64,000 nucleotides of DNA. It comes from Streptococcus penaeicida (GTDB lineage: Bacteria > Bacillota > Bacilli > Lactobacillales > Streptococcaceae). The position numbers and the translations under genes were made by a program. A model generated the notes under the pieces. That model made no database searches, was not told the DNA's origin, and saw nothing but the letters and a program-made list of their open reading frames with translations. Positions within the stretch are counted from its first letter, which is position 1. Each line of letters begins with the position of its first letter. Positions 16,535 through 24,959 of this stretch are shown here, in pieces. The stretch lies in NCBI RefSeq assembly GCF_002887775.1, contig NZ_LOCM01000024.1:1-64000 (forward strand), in the 5' to 3' direction.

Positions 16535-17398
16535 CTAAAACCCATATTTTGGATCAGGTTTCTTCAACTCATCTAATTCTGATTGAGTAAACCTTGAACC
16601 TTTTACTTTGATGCTTTTTTCGCTTTGTTTTAACTTCTCACGCGCTGCTTTTGCATTTCTGACCAATTCTACTGTCATCAAGTTATCTTGTCTCCAGCGC
16701 TTTAAAATAGCCTGAATATAAGCAAAGTTCGCTTTACCTTGACTTACTGCCTCTCTTAATGCCTCAAAAATCATATCAGGCTTAAAATCCTCTAGCATAT
16801 ATTTCAAATCTTCAATTTGCATTGGACTTAGTGGTTTACCTGTTTCTTGTTCAAATACTTGATAAAGATCATAGAAATCTTGATTGATGATAGGGGCAGT
16901 TGTGGGAGATTGTTCGTTTACCTCTAGCTCTTCTCTTTCTATATTGTCCTCTTCTTTTTTCTTCTTTACGTGACCAATTTGTGACAATGTCACACCATGT
17001 TCGGAAACTGTCACAGTTGATTGAGCTTTCTCCCTCTCTCTCTGTTTTGCTTTCCTTACTGCTGCCTGAGTCTTTGAGCCTATTCTAGTCATTGCACTAG
17101 GTAATTGAATTTCATCATCAGAAACTTGAACTAGCAAGTTCTTGCTTTTCAAAAATTCAAACACAATTGCAACCTTATCCTCAGGTTCATCTATTTCAAG
17201 TGCAAGCTCAGATATAAAGTCATCTTCAATACCATCAAAAAATAACGAACCACTTGTTTTTAAGCTTTTGAGCATTAATTCTAGATATATTGTGGTTAAG
17301 ATATATCCATGTTCTTTTCTTTTTAATGCTCTAATTTCCTTTTGATCAAAAAAATCATGTTCTAGTTGGAGCCACCAATACCTTTTTTCTTCAGCCAC
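16535..17398 (-). CDS. Phage replication organiser, DnaD-like
   Basis: 287 aa. The N-terminal domain (1-120, starting KRYWWLQLEHDFFDQKEIRAL) is a phage replisome-organiser winged helix. A low-complexity Glu/Thr linker (120-160) follows, then a DnaD/DnaB_2 C-terminal domain (165-245, with YMLEDFKPDMIFEALREAV and FAYIQAILKRW). Such proteins bind the origin and recruit the loader encoded next. Repeated GTGAC motifs in the linker-coding region (16970-17015) may be the origin itself. Confidence 0.88.
   Translation of the reverse strand: MAEEKRYWWLQLEHDFFDQKEIRALKRKEHGYILTTIYLELMLKSLKTSGSLFFDGIEDDFISELALEIDEPEDKVAIVFEFLKSKNLLVQVSDDEIQLPSAMTRIGSKTQAAVRKAKQREREKAQSTVTVSEHGVTLSQIGHVKKKKEEDNIEREELEVNEQSPTTAPIINQDFYDLYQVFEQETGKPLSPMQIEDLKYMLEDFKPDMIFEALREAVSQGKANFAYIQAILKRWRQDNLMTVELVRNAKAAREKLKQSEKSIKVKGSRFTQSELDELKKPDPKYGF
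16970..17015. other. Candidate replication origin iterons inside the organiser gene
   Basis: Four GTGAC/GTCAC motifs in 46 bp: GTGAC at 16970 and 16981, TGTCACA at 16988 and 17009, in alternating orientation. They fall in the poorly conserved linker-coding part, where many lactococcal and streptococcal phages keep their origin. Confidence 0.45.
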
Positions 17399-17408
17399 TC
17401 AGCACCTC

Positions 17409-17675
17409 CTATTCAACTGACAAGAAATTGTATATATCACTTTTCCGATAATAAATCTTCTTGCTATTTTCAAAAGGTGATTGATATGATTTTAAACCAC
17501 ATTTTTCCCACTTGAGAATTGTAGCCTGTGAAATACCAAGCTTTTCCAAAACAACTTGCCGAGATACCAAATCCCAACCATCATTGTTTTGCCTTTCAAG
17601 TTCCAATCTCTTTTCCAAGTGTTTATCAACTTCATCTAGTATTTCTTTAAATGCATCATTTGATAACCAAGACAT
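17409..17675 (-). CDS. MerR/excisionase-type helix-turn-helix protein
   Basis: 88 aa from the ATG at 17673-17675 (GGAGG 6 nt upstream). Residues about 40-86 read LVSRQVVLEKLGISQATILK then KYYRKSDI-type ending (YYRKSDIYNFL), the signature of HTH_17/MerR-like phage proteins. Likely a DNA-binding early regulator or excisionase; it immediately precedes the replication organiser. Confidence 0.6.
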   Translation of the reverse strand: MSWLSNDAFKEILDEVDKHLEKRLELERQNNDGWDLVSRQVVLEKLGISQATILKWEKCGLKSYQSPFENSKKIYYRKSDIYNFLSVE

Positions 17676-17676
17676 A

Positions 17677-17877
17677 TTAATCCTCCAAATAAGTTGAAAT
17701 CTTTTTATTATGTTCATCAGCAATAGAATGTAAAAAAGTATTAATTACACTCAATGTTGCATTTGCTGCATCTAAATCTGATCCATCAAGTGACATATCA
17801 CTCACAATTAAAATGTCCTCAAGTTGATGCTTTAAAGTTAAATAGTCAACTAAAACTGAATTTTCTTGTTTTTCCAT
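17677..17877 (-). CDS. Small acidic element protein, paralogue of the next upstream gene
   Basis: 66 aa from the ATG at 17875-17877 with GGAG upstream. Helical pattern L..QLEDIL.....DGSDLDAANATLSVINTFLHSIADEHN. It shares length, pattern and C-terminal EH-N-K ending with the 67-aa protein encoded immediately upstream, suggesting tandem duplication. Function unknown. Confidence 0.55.
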   Translation of the reverse strand: MEKQENSVLVDYLTLKHQLEDILIVSDMSLDGSDLDAANATLSVINTFLHSIADEHNKKISTYLED

Positions 17878-17878
17878 G

Positions 17879-18082
17879 TTAAAACTCCTTTTTATGTTCA
17901 TTCATCATTTTTATATTATCCTGGTGTTCGGAAATAATACCTTTTAGTGCCATGCCAACAATATTTAGAGTTGCTGCCATCTTGTTAGGTGCACCATCTT
18001 CTTGCCCTAACTCAACTACATTCATTAAATCCTCAAGTTCAATACATAGACTTGAATATGACGCAATAATTTTATGTTCCAT
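17879..18082 (-). CDS. Small acidic element protein
   Basis: 67 aa from the ATG at 18080-18082 (GTGGAGA upstream). Pattern L.IELEDLM......DGAPNKMAATLNIVGMALKGIISEHQDN, similar to the following gene. It is the second gene read from the cro-side promoter. Function unknown. Confidence 0.55.
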   Translation of the reverse strand: MEHKIIASYSSLCIELEDLMNVVELGQEDGAPNKMAATLNIVGMALKGIISEHQDNIKMMNEHKKEF

Positions 18083-18169
18083 ATATTCTCCACTTCTTTT
18101 TTTACCTGGTTTCATGTATAATAAATACATGAAAAGTTTTCTTAAACCCAATTTGAGAAAATCTCAAAA

Positions 18170-18188
18170 CAAATCTTGCTTGCCTGCT
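18170..18188 (+). repeat. 19-bp repeat, copy 1
   Basis: CAAATCTTGCTTGCCTGCT, repeated exactly at 19087-19105 in the same orientation. The pair brackets the cro/repressor switch, 917 bp apart. Its 10-bp end (CTTGCCTGCT) recurs inverted at 7859-7868 near attL. Confidence 0.7.
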
Positions 18189-18246
18189 TTATTTGTTTTT
18201 GTTTAATAAGTCATGTACTCCACTTCTAAATGCGTACATGGCTTTT

Positions 18247-18432
18247 TTAATACCCTTTTGCGAGCCATTCCATGACTTTAGCATAAATTGTATTTTTGAC
18301 TTCACCACCCTTTGTAACTTTGCTATAAGTTACTTGAGTGATACCAATTTCAGCAGCTGCATCTTTTGCATTTAGCATCTGATCAGCTTGTTTCCGTCGA
18401 ACAGCTTTAGCTTGATCCTCTGTTATCTTCAT
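18247..18432 (-). CDS. Cro-like small helix-turn-helix regulator
   Basis: 61 aa from the ATG at 18430-18432 with AAGGAG upstream. The HTH (about 17-40) contains MLNAKDAAAEIGITQVTYSKV. It is divergent from the XRE repressor across a 146-bp operator region, the usual phage or satellite switch arrangement, and starts the leftward early transcript. Confidence 0.75.
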   Translation of the reverse strand: MKITEDQAKAVRRKQADQMLNAKDAAAEIGITQVTYSKVTKGGEVKNTIYAKVMEWLAKGY

Positions 18433-18450
18433 GTTTACTCCTTTCTGTAG

Positions 18451-18540
18451 ATATAGTTTTCTATATCTTATTAAATATATAATATATAGTTTTTTATCTG
18501 TTGTCAACCGTTTTTTTATTTTTTATATATAAAACTATAT
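18451..18540. promoter_or_regulatory. Divergent repressor/cro promoters sharing a -35 region, with repeated operators
   Basis: Leftward cro promoter: TTGACA (18502-18507), 17-bp spacer, TATTAT (18479-18484). Rightward repressor promoter: TTGTCA (18501-18506), 17-bp spacer, TATATA (18524-18529), so the -35 hexamers overlap. Operator-like ATATAGTTTT occurs at 18451 and near 18483, with the reverse AAAACTATAT at 18531-18540. GATATAG-TTTT-CTATATC (18450-18467) is a palindrome. Confidence 0.7.
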
Positions 18541-18578
18541 TTTGTGTTATAATCAATAAAAAAGGAGCTGATATTAAA

Positions 18579-19055
18579 ATGGAAGTTAATTTCAAAACTA
18601 GATTACAGGAACTAAGAAAAGCAAAAAGACTAACTCAGGAGGAGCTTGCAAATAAAATAAATGTTACTAAACTGACAATATCCAATTGGGAAAATGGAAA
18701 ACATCAAATTAAAAGTGAGAAAGCACAAGAGATTGCTGATGTTTTTGATGTTAGTTTGCAATATCTTCTAGGTTATGACGTTCCAAAAAAAGCAATACCT
18801 TATGAAACTTATACTCCTAGAGAATATAATGCTTGGGAAGAATACAACGAGCTCGGACTTGATGAAACTGAACTAAAGTTTGAAATTTACGAAGAGCTAA
18901 GAAATAAACGAAACTTCAATAGTGTATTTCTTGAAATAATTTCAAACTACTCTTTATCAAATAAAGATGATCAAAAAGCAATTAGACAATTAGCAAAAAC
19001 AACTGCAAAAGCCAATAGTGGTTACTCAGTCGGTTATAAAGATAACGATAAATAA
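18579..19055 (+). CDS. XRE-family repressor without peptidase domain
   Basis: 158 aa from the ATG at 18579-18581 (AAAGGAG upstream, long spacing). HTH_3 occupies residues 6-60 (LRKAKRLTQEELANKINVTK then ISNWENGKHQI, ending SLQYLLGYD). The remaining 95 residues are acidic and helical and lack the Ser/Lys S24 peptidase signature of LexA-type CI. Induction is therefore unlikely to be by RecA self-cleavage; a protein partner, as for satellite Stl repressors, would fit. Confidence 0.8.
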   Translation: MEVNFKTRLQELRKAKRLTQEELANKINVTKLTISNWENGKHQIKSEKAQEIADVFDVSLQYLLGYDVPKKAIPYETYTPREYNAWEEYNELGLDETELKFEIYEELRNKRNFNSVFLEIISNYSLSNKDDQKAIRQLAKTTAKANSGYSVGYKDNDK

Positions 19056-19086
19056 AATTAATTTACATCATGTTAAAATACCAAAC

Positions 19087-19105
19087 CAAATCTTGCTTGC
19101 CTGCT
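19087..19105 (+). repeat. 19-bp repeat, copy 2
   Basis: Exact copy of 18170-18188, lying immediately before the integrase start region. Confidence 0.7.
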
Positions 19106-19124
19106 GATGGAAAGGTACAAAAAC

Positions 19125-20287
19125 ATGAATATAAAAGAAATTAAAAAGAAAAATGGAACAATCGTCTATCGTGCTAACATCTATCTAGGCACAGATCAAA
19201 TTACTGGAAAAAGAGTCCGCACAAATGTCACTGCATCAACTAAAAAGGGTGTTAAAATCAAAGCCAGGGATGCAGTAAATGAATTCATCTCAAATGGATG
19301 CACTGTTAAACAAAAAGTCCAAATCAAAACCTATGAAGAACTTTTCAATATTTGGTGGGATAGTTACAAAAACACTGTAAAACCGAATACTAGACAAACT
19401 ATGAAAGGCATTGTTAAACGCCATATTTTGACCGTATTTGGCGCTTATAAACTTAATAGGATAAATACCCCACTAATACAAACACAGGTCAATAAGTGGG
19501 CAAATATGGCGAATAAAGGGTTGATGGAGCATTTGCAAACTATCACTTACTGCAAAACTTAAATAATCGCATTTTACAATATGGAGTTGCAATGCAAGTA
19601 ATCCCATCTAACCCCGCTCGAGATGTTCTAGTTCCAAGGAGACGACAAAAAGAAAAAGATAAGCTGAAATACCTGGATAATGAACAATTAAAAATCTTTT
19701 TAGCTTATCTTGATAGATTGGATCAATCAGAATATCAAACACTCTTTGACGTCACTTTATATAAGACATTACTTGCTACTGGATGCAGGATAAGCGAGTT
19801 GCTAGCTCTCGAATGGTCTGATATCGACTTTGAGAACTCTATCATAAAGATAAATAAGACTTTAAACAGATATCAAGAAACCAATTCACCAAAATCCAAA
19901 TCAAGTGTTAGAAATATTGATATTGATAAGGCTACTCTATTGATGCTAAAACAATACAAAAATAGGCAACAAATCGAGGCTTGGCAACTTGGCAAAACGG
20001 AAACCGTTGTCTTTTCGGTTTTTATCACAAAATATGCTTATGCTACAAGTCTGAGAAAACGACTAGACAAACATTTTGAGAATGCTGGTGTCTCTAATGT
20101 CAGCTTTCATGGTTTTAGACATACCCATGCATCAATGATGATGAATGCTGGTTTGCCATATAAAGAGTTGCAACACAGACTTGGACATTCTACTCTTGCC
20201 ATGACAATGGACACTTATTCTCACTTATCAAACGAGAACGCAAAAAAAGCAGTCTCATTTTTTGAAACTGCAATCGGTAATTTATAA
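19125..20287 (+). pseudogene. int: Tyrosine-recombinase integrase, frameshifted
   Basis: Two overlapping frames together make a full phage integrase of about 388 aa. The N-terminal Arm-binding domain (NIKEIKKKNGTIVYRANIYL) and SAM-like core lie in 19125-19562; the catalytic domain runs to 20287. Catalytic residues are all present: R in GCRISELL, K in SPKSKSSVR, HxxR in HGFRHTH, H in LGHST and Y in MDTYSHL. A one-base loss between about 19517 and 19530 separates the frames. ATG 19125 follows GGAAAGG and matches the family start. Similar losses in essential genes suggest a sequence error, so the integrase may be functional. Confidence 0.85.
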
Positions 20288-20318
20288 GGGAGTCAGTTTT
20301 TCCCTAATTTTTTAGATA
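20286..20318 (+). terminator. Integrase terminator
   Basis: AGGGA (20287-20291) / TCCCT (20301-20305) hairpin overlapping the stop codon, then ATTTTTTAG. Confidence 0.55.
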
Positions 20319-20330
20319 ATTTTCTAAATT

Positions 20331-20349
20331 GGTAACATAAATGGTAACA
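20331..20349 (+). repeat. Right pair of putative integrase arm sites
   Basis: GGTAACA at 20331-20337 and 20343-20349, matching the left pair (7827-7845) in orientation and 12-bp spacing; 76 bp inside attR. Confidence 0.6.
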
Positions 20350-20424
20350 AAATACAAAAACAACCGCTAGCATTTGCCTAGAATGCTTTAAAATCAATGT
20401 TTTTTAACACCTATTGATTGATTG

Positions 20425-20443
20425 TTTTATAAATCAAGCTTAT
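20425..20443. repeat. attR core of the integrated element
   Basis: Second copy of TTTTATAAATCAAGCTTAT; see attL at 7706-7724. The nitroreductase promoter (TTGTTT 20456-20461, 17-bp spacer, TATCAT 20479-20484) begins 13 bp outside it, so the integration left that promoter intact. Confidence 0.85.
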
Positions 20444-20515
20444 AAACTTATATTTTTGTTTAAGTCCTTCCAATATGCTATCATTATTTTAGAAAATACT
20501 CGGAGGTAGATTGTG

Positions 20516-21177
20516 ATGGATGACATCAGAAAAGTAATCGCAGACGCATATTATTTCCGCACAGCGGTTCGCGTCTATAATGACCAAAAAATCCCTGAAG
20601 AGGATTTAAATCTGATATTGGATGCCGCATGGCGAAGCCTTCTTCCGTAGGTCTAGAAGGTTGGCGCTTTGTGGTCTTAAATAATGAAGGCATCAAGAAT
20701 GAAATTAAAGAATTTGCTTGGGGTGCTCAATACCAATTGGAAACGGCAAGCCACTTTATTCTCTTACTTGCTGAAAAAAATGCTCGCTATGATGGTGATT
20801 CCATGTATCAAAGTTTAGTCCGCAGGGGTATTACAGAAGGTGAGGGCATGACCAGTCGCATCAAAACTTACGAAGACTTCCAAAAACGCGACATGCACAT
20901 GGCAGACAGTCCACGCGCCCTATTTGATTGGACTGCCAAACAGACTTATATTGCCCTTGGTAACATGATGACCAATGCAGCCCTTTTAGGGATTGACTCC
21001 TGCCCAATTGAAGGCTTTGATTATGAAAAAGTCAATAAAATTCTTGCCAAACATGGCGTAATTGACCCTGAAAAAGAAGGTATCGCCAGCATGTTATCCC
21101 TGGGATATCGCTTGCGTGACCCTCGTCATCCACAAAACCGTAAACCTCGAGAACAAGTTATCACCTATTTTGATTAA
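20516..21177 (+). pseudogene. Nitroreductase-family oxidoreductase, frameshifted
   Basis: Flavin-dependent NfsB-type protein of about 221 aa when joined. The true start is the ATG at 20516 (GGAGGT upstream; MDDIRKVIADAYYFRTAVR). After LILDAAWRS the frame is lost by one base at AGC|CTTCTTCC near 20637 and resumes as PSSVGLEGWRFVVL, the family's FMN-binding motif. The remainder is complete (LGNMMTNAALLGIDSCPIEGF). It probably reduces nitroaromatics or quinones with NAD(P)H. The frameshift is one of many similar ones in this window. Confidence 0.8.
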
Positions 21178-21189
21178 GGAAAAATTATT

Positions 21190-21570
21190 ATGAAAGCATT
21201 ACATACCTGTATTCGCGTTAAAGATTTAGAAGCCTCAGTCAACTTCTATACACAAGCATTTCCCTTTAAAGAAACACGCCGTCGTGATTTCCCAGACAAA
21301 AAATTCACCCTAGTCTACTTAGCCCTTGAAGGTGAAGAATATGAATTAGAATTAACCTATAATTACGACCATGAAGCCTACAATCTAGGAAATGGATACG
21401 GTCACATTGCCATAGGAAGTGACGATTTCCAAACTGACCACGACAAACATGTCAAAGCTGGGTATCCAGTCACTGATATTAAAGGCTTAACAGCAACATC
21501 TGCACCCTACTACTTTATCCAAGACCCAGATGGTTACAAAATTGAAGTCATTGATATAAGTAAAAAATAA
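21190..21570 (+). CDS. gloA: Lactoylglutathione lyase (glyoxalase I)
   Basis: 126-aa vicinal-oxygen-chelate metalloenzyme that detoxifies methylglyoxal. Family landmarks: HTCIRVKDLEASVNFYTQAF at the N-terminus (metal-binding H5), E near residue 57 (YELELTYN), H near residue 75 (GYGHIAIGSDD) and a C-terminal metal-ligand E122 (DPDGYKIEVID). It starts 12 bp after the nitroreductase with AAGGA upstream, so the two are cotranscribed. Confidence 0.88.
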   Translation: MKALHTCIRVKDLEASVNFYTQAFPFKETRRRDFPDKKFTLVYLALEGEEYELELTYNYDHEAYNLGNGYGHIAIGSDDFQTDHDKHVKAGYPVTDIKGLTATSAPYYFIQDPDGYKIEVIDISKK

Positions 21571-21588
21571 TTATTCTAAATAAAAATA

Positions 21589-21627
21589 AGACCTAGAAGT
21601 CATTCCTGATTTCTAGGTCCTTTTTTT
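21589..21627. terminator. Bidirectional terminator between gloA and smpB
   Basis: GACCTAGAA (21590-21598) / TTCTAGGTC (21611-21619), followed by T7 on the plus strand and preceded by an A-rich run serving the minus strand. Confidence 0.85.
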
Positions 21628-22093
21628 ATCTACTATTAATACTTTTCATAACCCGTTTGATGTCCCGGTCCTGCTCCTTACGTTTGAGGCTTTCGCGTTT
21701 ATCGTAGTCGTGTTTTCCTTTAGCCAAGCCGATCAAAACTTTAGCAAAGCCATCTTTGAGATAGACTTTAAGTGGAATCAGGGTCATACCGCTACCTTTA
21801 AGCTCATTTTCTAAGCGCTGAATTTCTCTTTTTTTGAGTAATAGCTTGCGCGTTCTGTCAGGATCTTGGTTCCATATATTGCCATTTTCAAAGGGGGCAA
21901 TATGGACATTGACCAACCAGGCTTCACCGTGCTTAATTTGGGCAAAGCCGTCCTTTAATTGAATACGTGCTGCGCGAACACTTTTAATTTCGGTTCCAGT
22001 TAAGACGATTCCAGCTTCAATGGTTTCGACAATCTGGTAATCATGACTTGCTTTTTTATTTTGTGCCAGTAAATTTCCCTGACCTTTTACCAT
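21626..22093 (-). CDS. smpB: SsrA-binding protein SmpB
   Basis: 155-aa tmRNA partner essential for trans-translation. The core [27 protein letters not shown] and a basic C-terminal tail ([23 protein letters not shown]) are typical. It starts 3 nt after the rnr stop; the rnr-smpB pair is conserved in Firmicutes and both act in rescue and decay of stalled mRNA. Confidence 0.95.
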   Translation of the reverse strand: MVKGQGNLLAQNKKASHDYQIVETIEAGIVLTGTEIKSVRAARIQLKDGFAQIKHGEAWLVNVHIAPFENGNIWNQDPDRTRKLLLKKREIQRLENELKGSGMTLIPLKVYLKDGFAKVLIGLAKGKHDYDKRESLKRKEQDRDIKRVMKSINSR

Positions 22094-22096
22094 AGC

Positions 22097-24444
22097 TTAT
22101 CTGTTCCTTTTCTTTTTCTTCTTGGCCGCATCTTTATAAAAGGGTTTGTGTGAAGATGCTTGTTCTTTTCCTTTTCTAGCTGAGGAAGATTGCTTCTTTT
22201 TGTCTCTTGATTGTTGTGAAGCGGAGCCCTTTCGGCTAATCTCTGTAGCAGTCGATTTGCGTCTTCCTCTTCGTTCACCCTTATCTGGCTTAGCCAATTT
22301 TTCCACCACATCAAAATCACTGGCTAAGTATTCAAAATCAATATCGCCAGTTTCTTTGTCAGCTCTTACCAATTTGACTTGGATGGGTTGGCCGACCTTA
22401 AAGACTTTGCCTGACTTTTCACCCTGCAGACTCATGGTCCGTTCATTATAGTTATAATACTCTGGCAAGCTTGTAACATGGATCAGGCCTTCGATGGTAT
22501 TTGGAAGTTCAACAAAGAGTCCAAATTTGACCACACTAGCCACGATTGCATCAAAGGTTTCGCCAACATGTTCTTCCATGTACTCCGCTTTTTTCATAGC
22601 TTCAACGAGTCGCTCAGCATCAATTGCTCGACGTTCTAATCGAGATGATGAGGTTGCTAATTCCGGAATAACTGCTGCAAAATGGTCACGTTTATCATCT
22701 GTTGCTTGAGTATATTCACGAATCATTCTGTGAACTAATAAATCGGGATAGCGACGGATTGGGCTGGTGAAATGGGTATAGTATTCTGCTGCCAAGCCGT
22801 AATGGCCGTAATTATGTTCTGAATAGCGGGCTTGTTGCATGGAACGAAGTAGCATCATATTAAGCACTTCTGCTCCAGGTTTGCCTTCTACTTTGGCCAT
22901 GAAGTCCTGTAATGCTTCTTGACTAATCTTAGTAGCAGTCCCTTTGATTTGAATGCCGAAGACGCTAGCATAATCAATAAATTTTTGTAATTTTTCAGAT
23001 TTGGGTTCTTCATGGACACGGTAAATGAATGGGTATTTGGCCCTTGAAAAATGTTCTGCCACACACTCATTGGCCGCCAACATAAAGGACTCAATCATCC
23101 GCTCAGCGATTCCCCGCGTACGAACAACGATATCAACCGGCATGCTTTATCATTGACGATAATGCGAGCTTCGGAAGTATCAAAATTGAGGGCGCCACGT
23201 TTAATCCGCATCGCCTCAAGAATCTTATGCAAGGCCACCATGTGGTCAACTGACTCTTTGATGGCCGCAAACTCATTCAAAGTCTCCTCGTCACCAGCAA
23301 TCATATCATTGACTGCCGAATAAGTCATTCGGAAGGTTGTATTAATCACCGACTGACAAATTTGATGGTTAATGACGCGACCATTTTGGTCAATTTCCAT
23401 GATAGCCGATTGGGTTAAACGGTCCACGTTTGGGTTTAAAGAGCAAATGCCATTAGACAAGCGCTCTGGCAACATTGGCACTACTCGATCAGTAACATAA
23501 ACGGAGGTTCCACGGGCAATGGCTTCTTTGTCCAAAGCAGAGCCTTCAGTCACATAATAGGATACATCGGCAATATGAACTCCGAGTTCAAAATTACCAT
23601 TAGCCAAAGGCTTGATATGAATAGCATCATCTAGGTCCTTAGCATCTGCCCCATCAATGGTGAAGGTAATTTCTTTGCGTAGATCAACCCGTCCCACTAA
23701 ATCTTTATCAGATGGTGCATCTGCTATAGCATTAGCTTCCGCTAGAACTGCATCAGGAAATTCAGAAACAATATCCATTGATTCTAAAACTTCCAAGACG
23801 TCAATCCCGACATCCCCTTGGTGGCCAACGATATCACGAACATTCCCTACAAAATAGTCATGGCCACGCGTAGGGTATTTCTCAATATCAACCTTAATGA
23901 TTTCAGTACCATCTAAGACAACAGGTTCTTTTTTAATATAAATTTTTTGTTGAACTTTCTGGTTTTTAGATTTAATATAACCAGCATATTTTGGCTTATC
24001 TTCATCCAAAATAAATTTTCCAACAACTGTTTTTAAGGCACGTTCAACAATTCCAACGACTTTTGCTTCAGCTGCTGTCCCTTTAAGACGATCAGCAGGC
24101 TTTTTAATAGCAACTTCTACTAAGTCACCATCGATAGCATAGCCGACATCATTGCGACCGATAAACATATCGTCTTCAGTATCACTAACTTGTAAAAAGC
24201 CAAAGCCTGCTTTATTGGCACGGAAAGTCCCTTGAACCGTAATCATTTTTTTCTCTTCACGTGGTTTACGTAGACTGATGCTGCCATCGTTATCAAAACG
24301 TAAGAGACGCTGACTTTCCATCTTGGATATTGCTTTGATTAAACTAGGGAAATTTTTTGCCCCAGCCATATCTAAAGCGGCAGCAATATCATTGATATTA
24401 GACTTGCCGTTTTCCTTTAGATAGTTAATAATATTTTCTTTCAT
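22097..24444 (-). pseudogene. rnr: Ribonuclease R, frameshifted
   Basis: RNase II/R-family 3'-5' exoribonuclease of about 783 aa if joined. It has an N-terminal winged helix (1-60), cold-shock domains, the RNB catalytic core (ADAKDLDDAIHI with the Asp cluster), an S1 domain (VGETFDAIVASVVKFGLFVEL) and a basic tail rich in Lys/Ser. One base is lost near 23145, where AATGATAAAG|GCATGCC should read NDKGMPVDIV. Downstream the second frame is intact to the stop. Both halves are well conserved, so a sequence error is likelier than gene death. Confidence 0.88.
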
Positions 24445-24492
24445 AAAACCTAATTTCTATTTCTTTAAGTGTTTGATTGTCTGTTAATCTCA

Positions 24493-24527
24493 TAAAAAAA
24501 TGAGCTAGACTAACTCTGTCAAGCTCA
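24493..24527 (-). terminator. Terminator between secG and rnr
   Basis: TGAGCT (24501-24506) / AGCTCA (24522-24527) with partial inner pairing; seven T follow on the minus strand. Confidence 0.75.
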
Positions 24528-24531
24528 CTCT

Positions 24532-24768
24532 CTATTTACTTGATAAAACAGCAAGCACAAGTGCGATTGCTAGCCAGAAAAAGACTAGAATTGCTGTAAA
24601 GCGTTGCATAAATGCTTCAAAACCACGAGCTTTTGTCCGCTCAAATAAAGCTTCTGAACCACTGCTATCAAAAACATTACTGCTTGGGTTCTTTTGTGGT
24701 TGCATAAAGATAGCAATCACTAATAAAACTGATAAAACAAGCAATACTGTGAGTAGTAAGTTGTACAT
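24532..24768 (-). CDS. secG: Preprotein translocase subunit SecG
   Basis: 78 aa with two transmembrane helices (about 3-22 and 54-75) and the conserved cytosolic loop QKNPSSNVFDSSGSEALF. It assists SecYE/SecA-driven export. It follows rpmG by 44 bp, the usual streptococcal rpmG-secG-rnr-smpB order. Confidence 0.92.
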   Translation of the reverse strand: MYNLLLTVLLVLSVLLVIAIFMQPQKNPSSNVFDSSGSEALFERTKARGFEAFMQRFTAILVFFWLAIALVLAVLSSK

Positions 24769-24812
24769 GTTTATTCCTCCACTATAGTCTTCTCATTTTA
24801 GCACAATAATCA

Positions 24813-24959
24813 CTAAGATTCAACATGTAAGGTTACTTTTCTCTCTTTTGGACAATACTTGGGAACCTGAATTTTCTCAGGATGATTGGTCTTGTTTTTG
24901 CTGGTCAGATAATTTTTACTTCCGCACTCGCTACACTTTAAATTGATTTTAACTCTCAC
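24813..24959 (-). CDS. rpmG: 50S ribosomal protein L33
   Basis: 48 aa encoded from a GTG at 24957-24959, [20 protein letters not shown], ending VTLHVES. The first zinc pair is present (C9, C12) and C37 remains, but the usual fourth Cys is Glu (YCPKERK), so zinc binding may be partial. The GTG overlaps the TGA of the MFS gene by 4 nt, implying translational coupling. Confidence 0.93.
   Translation of the reverse strand: MRVKINLKCSECGSKNYLTSKNKTNHPEKIQVPKYCPKERKVTLHVES

Noticed and set aside
22087-22320. Leftward 77-codon frame near the end of rnr
   Set aside because: It lies in another frame within the Lys/Ser-rich rnr tail; it is a shadow.
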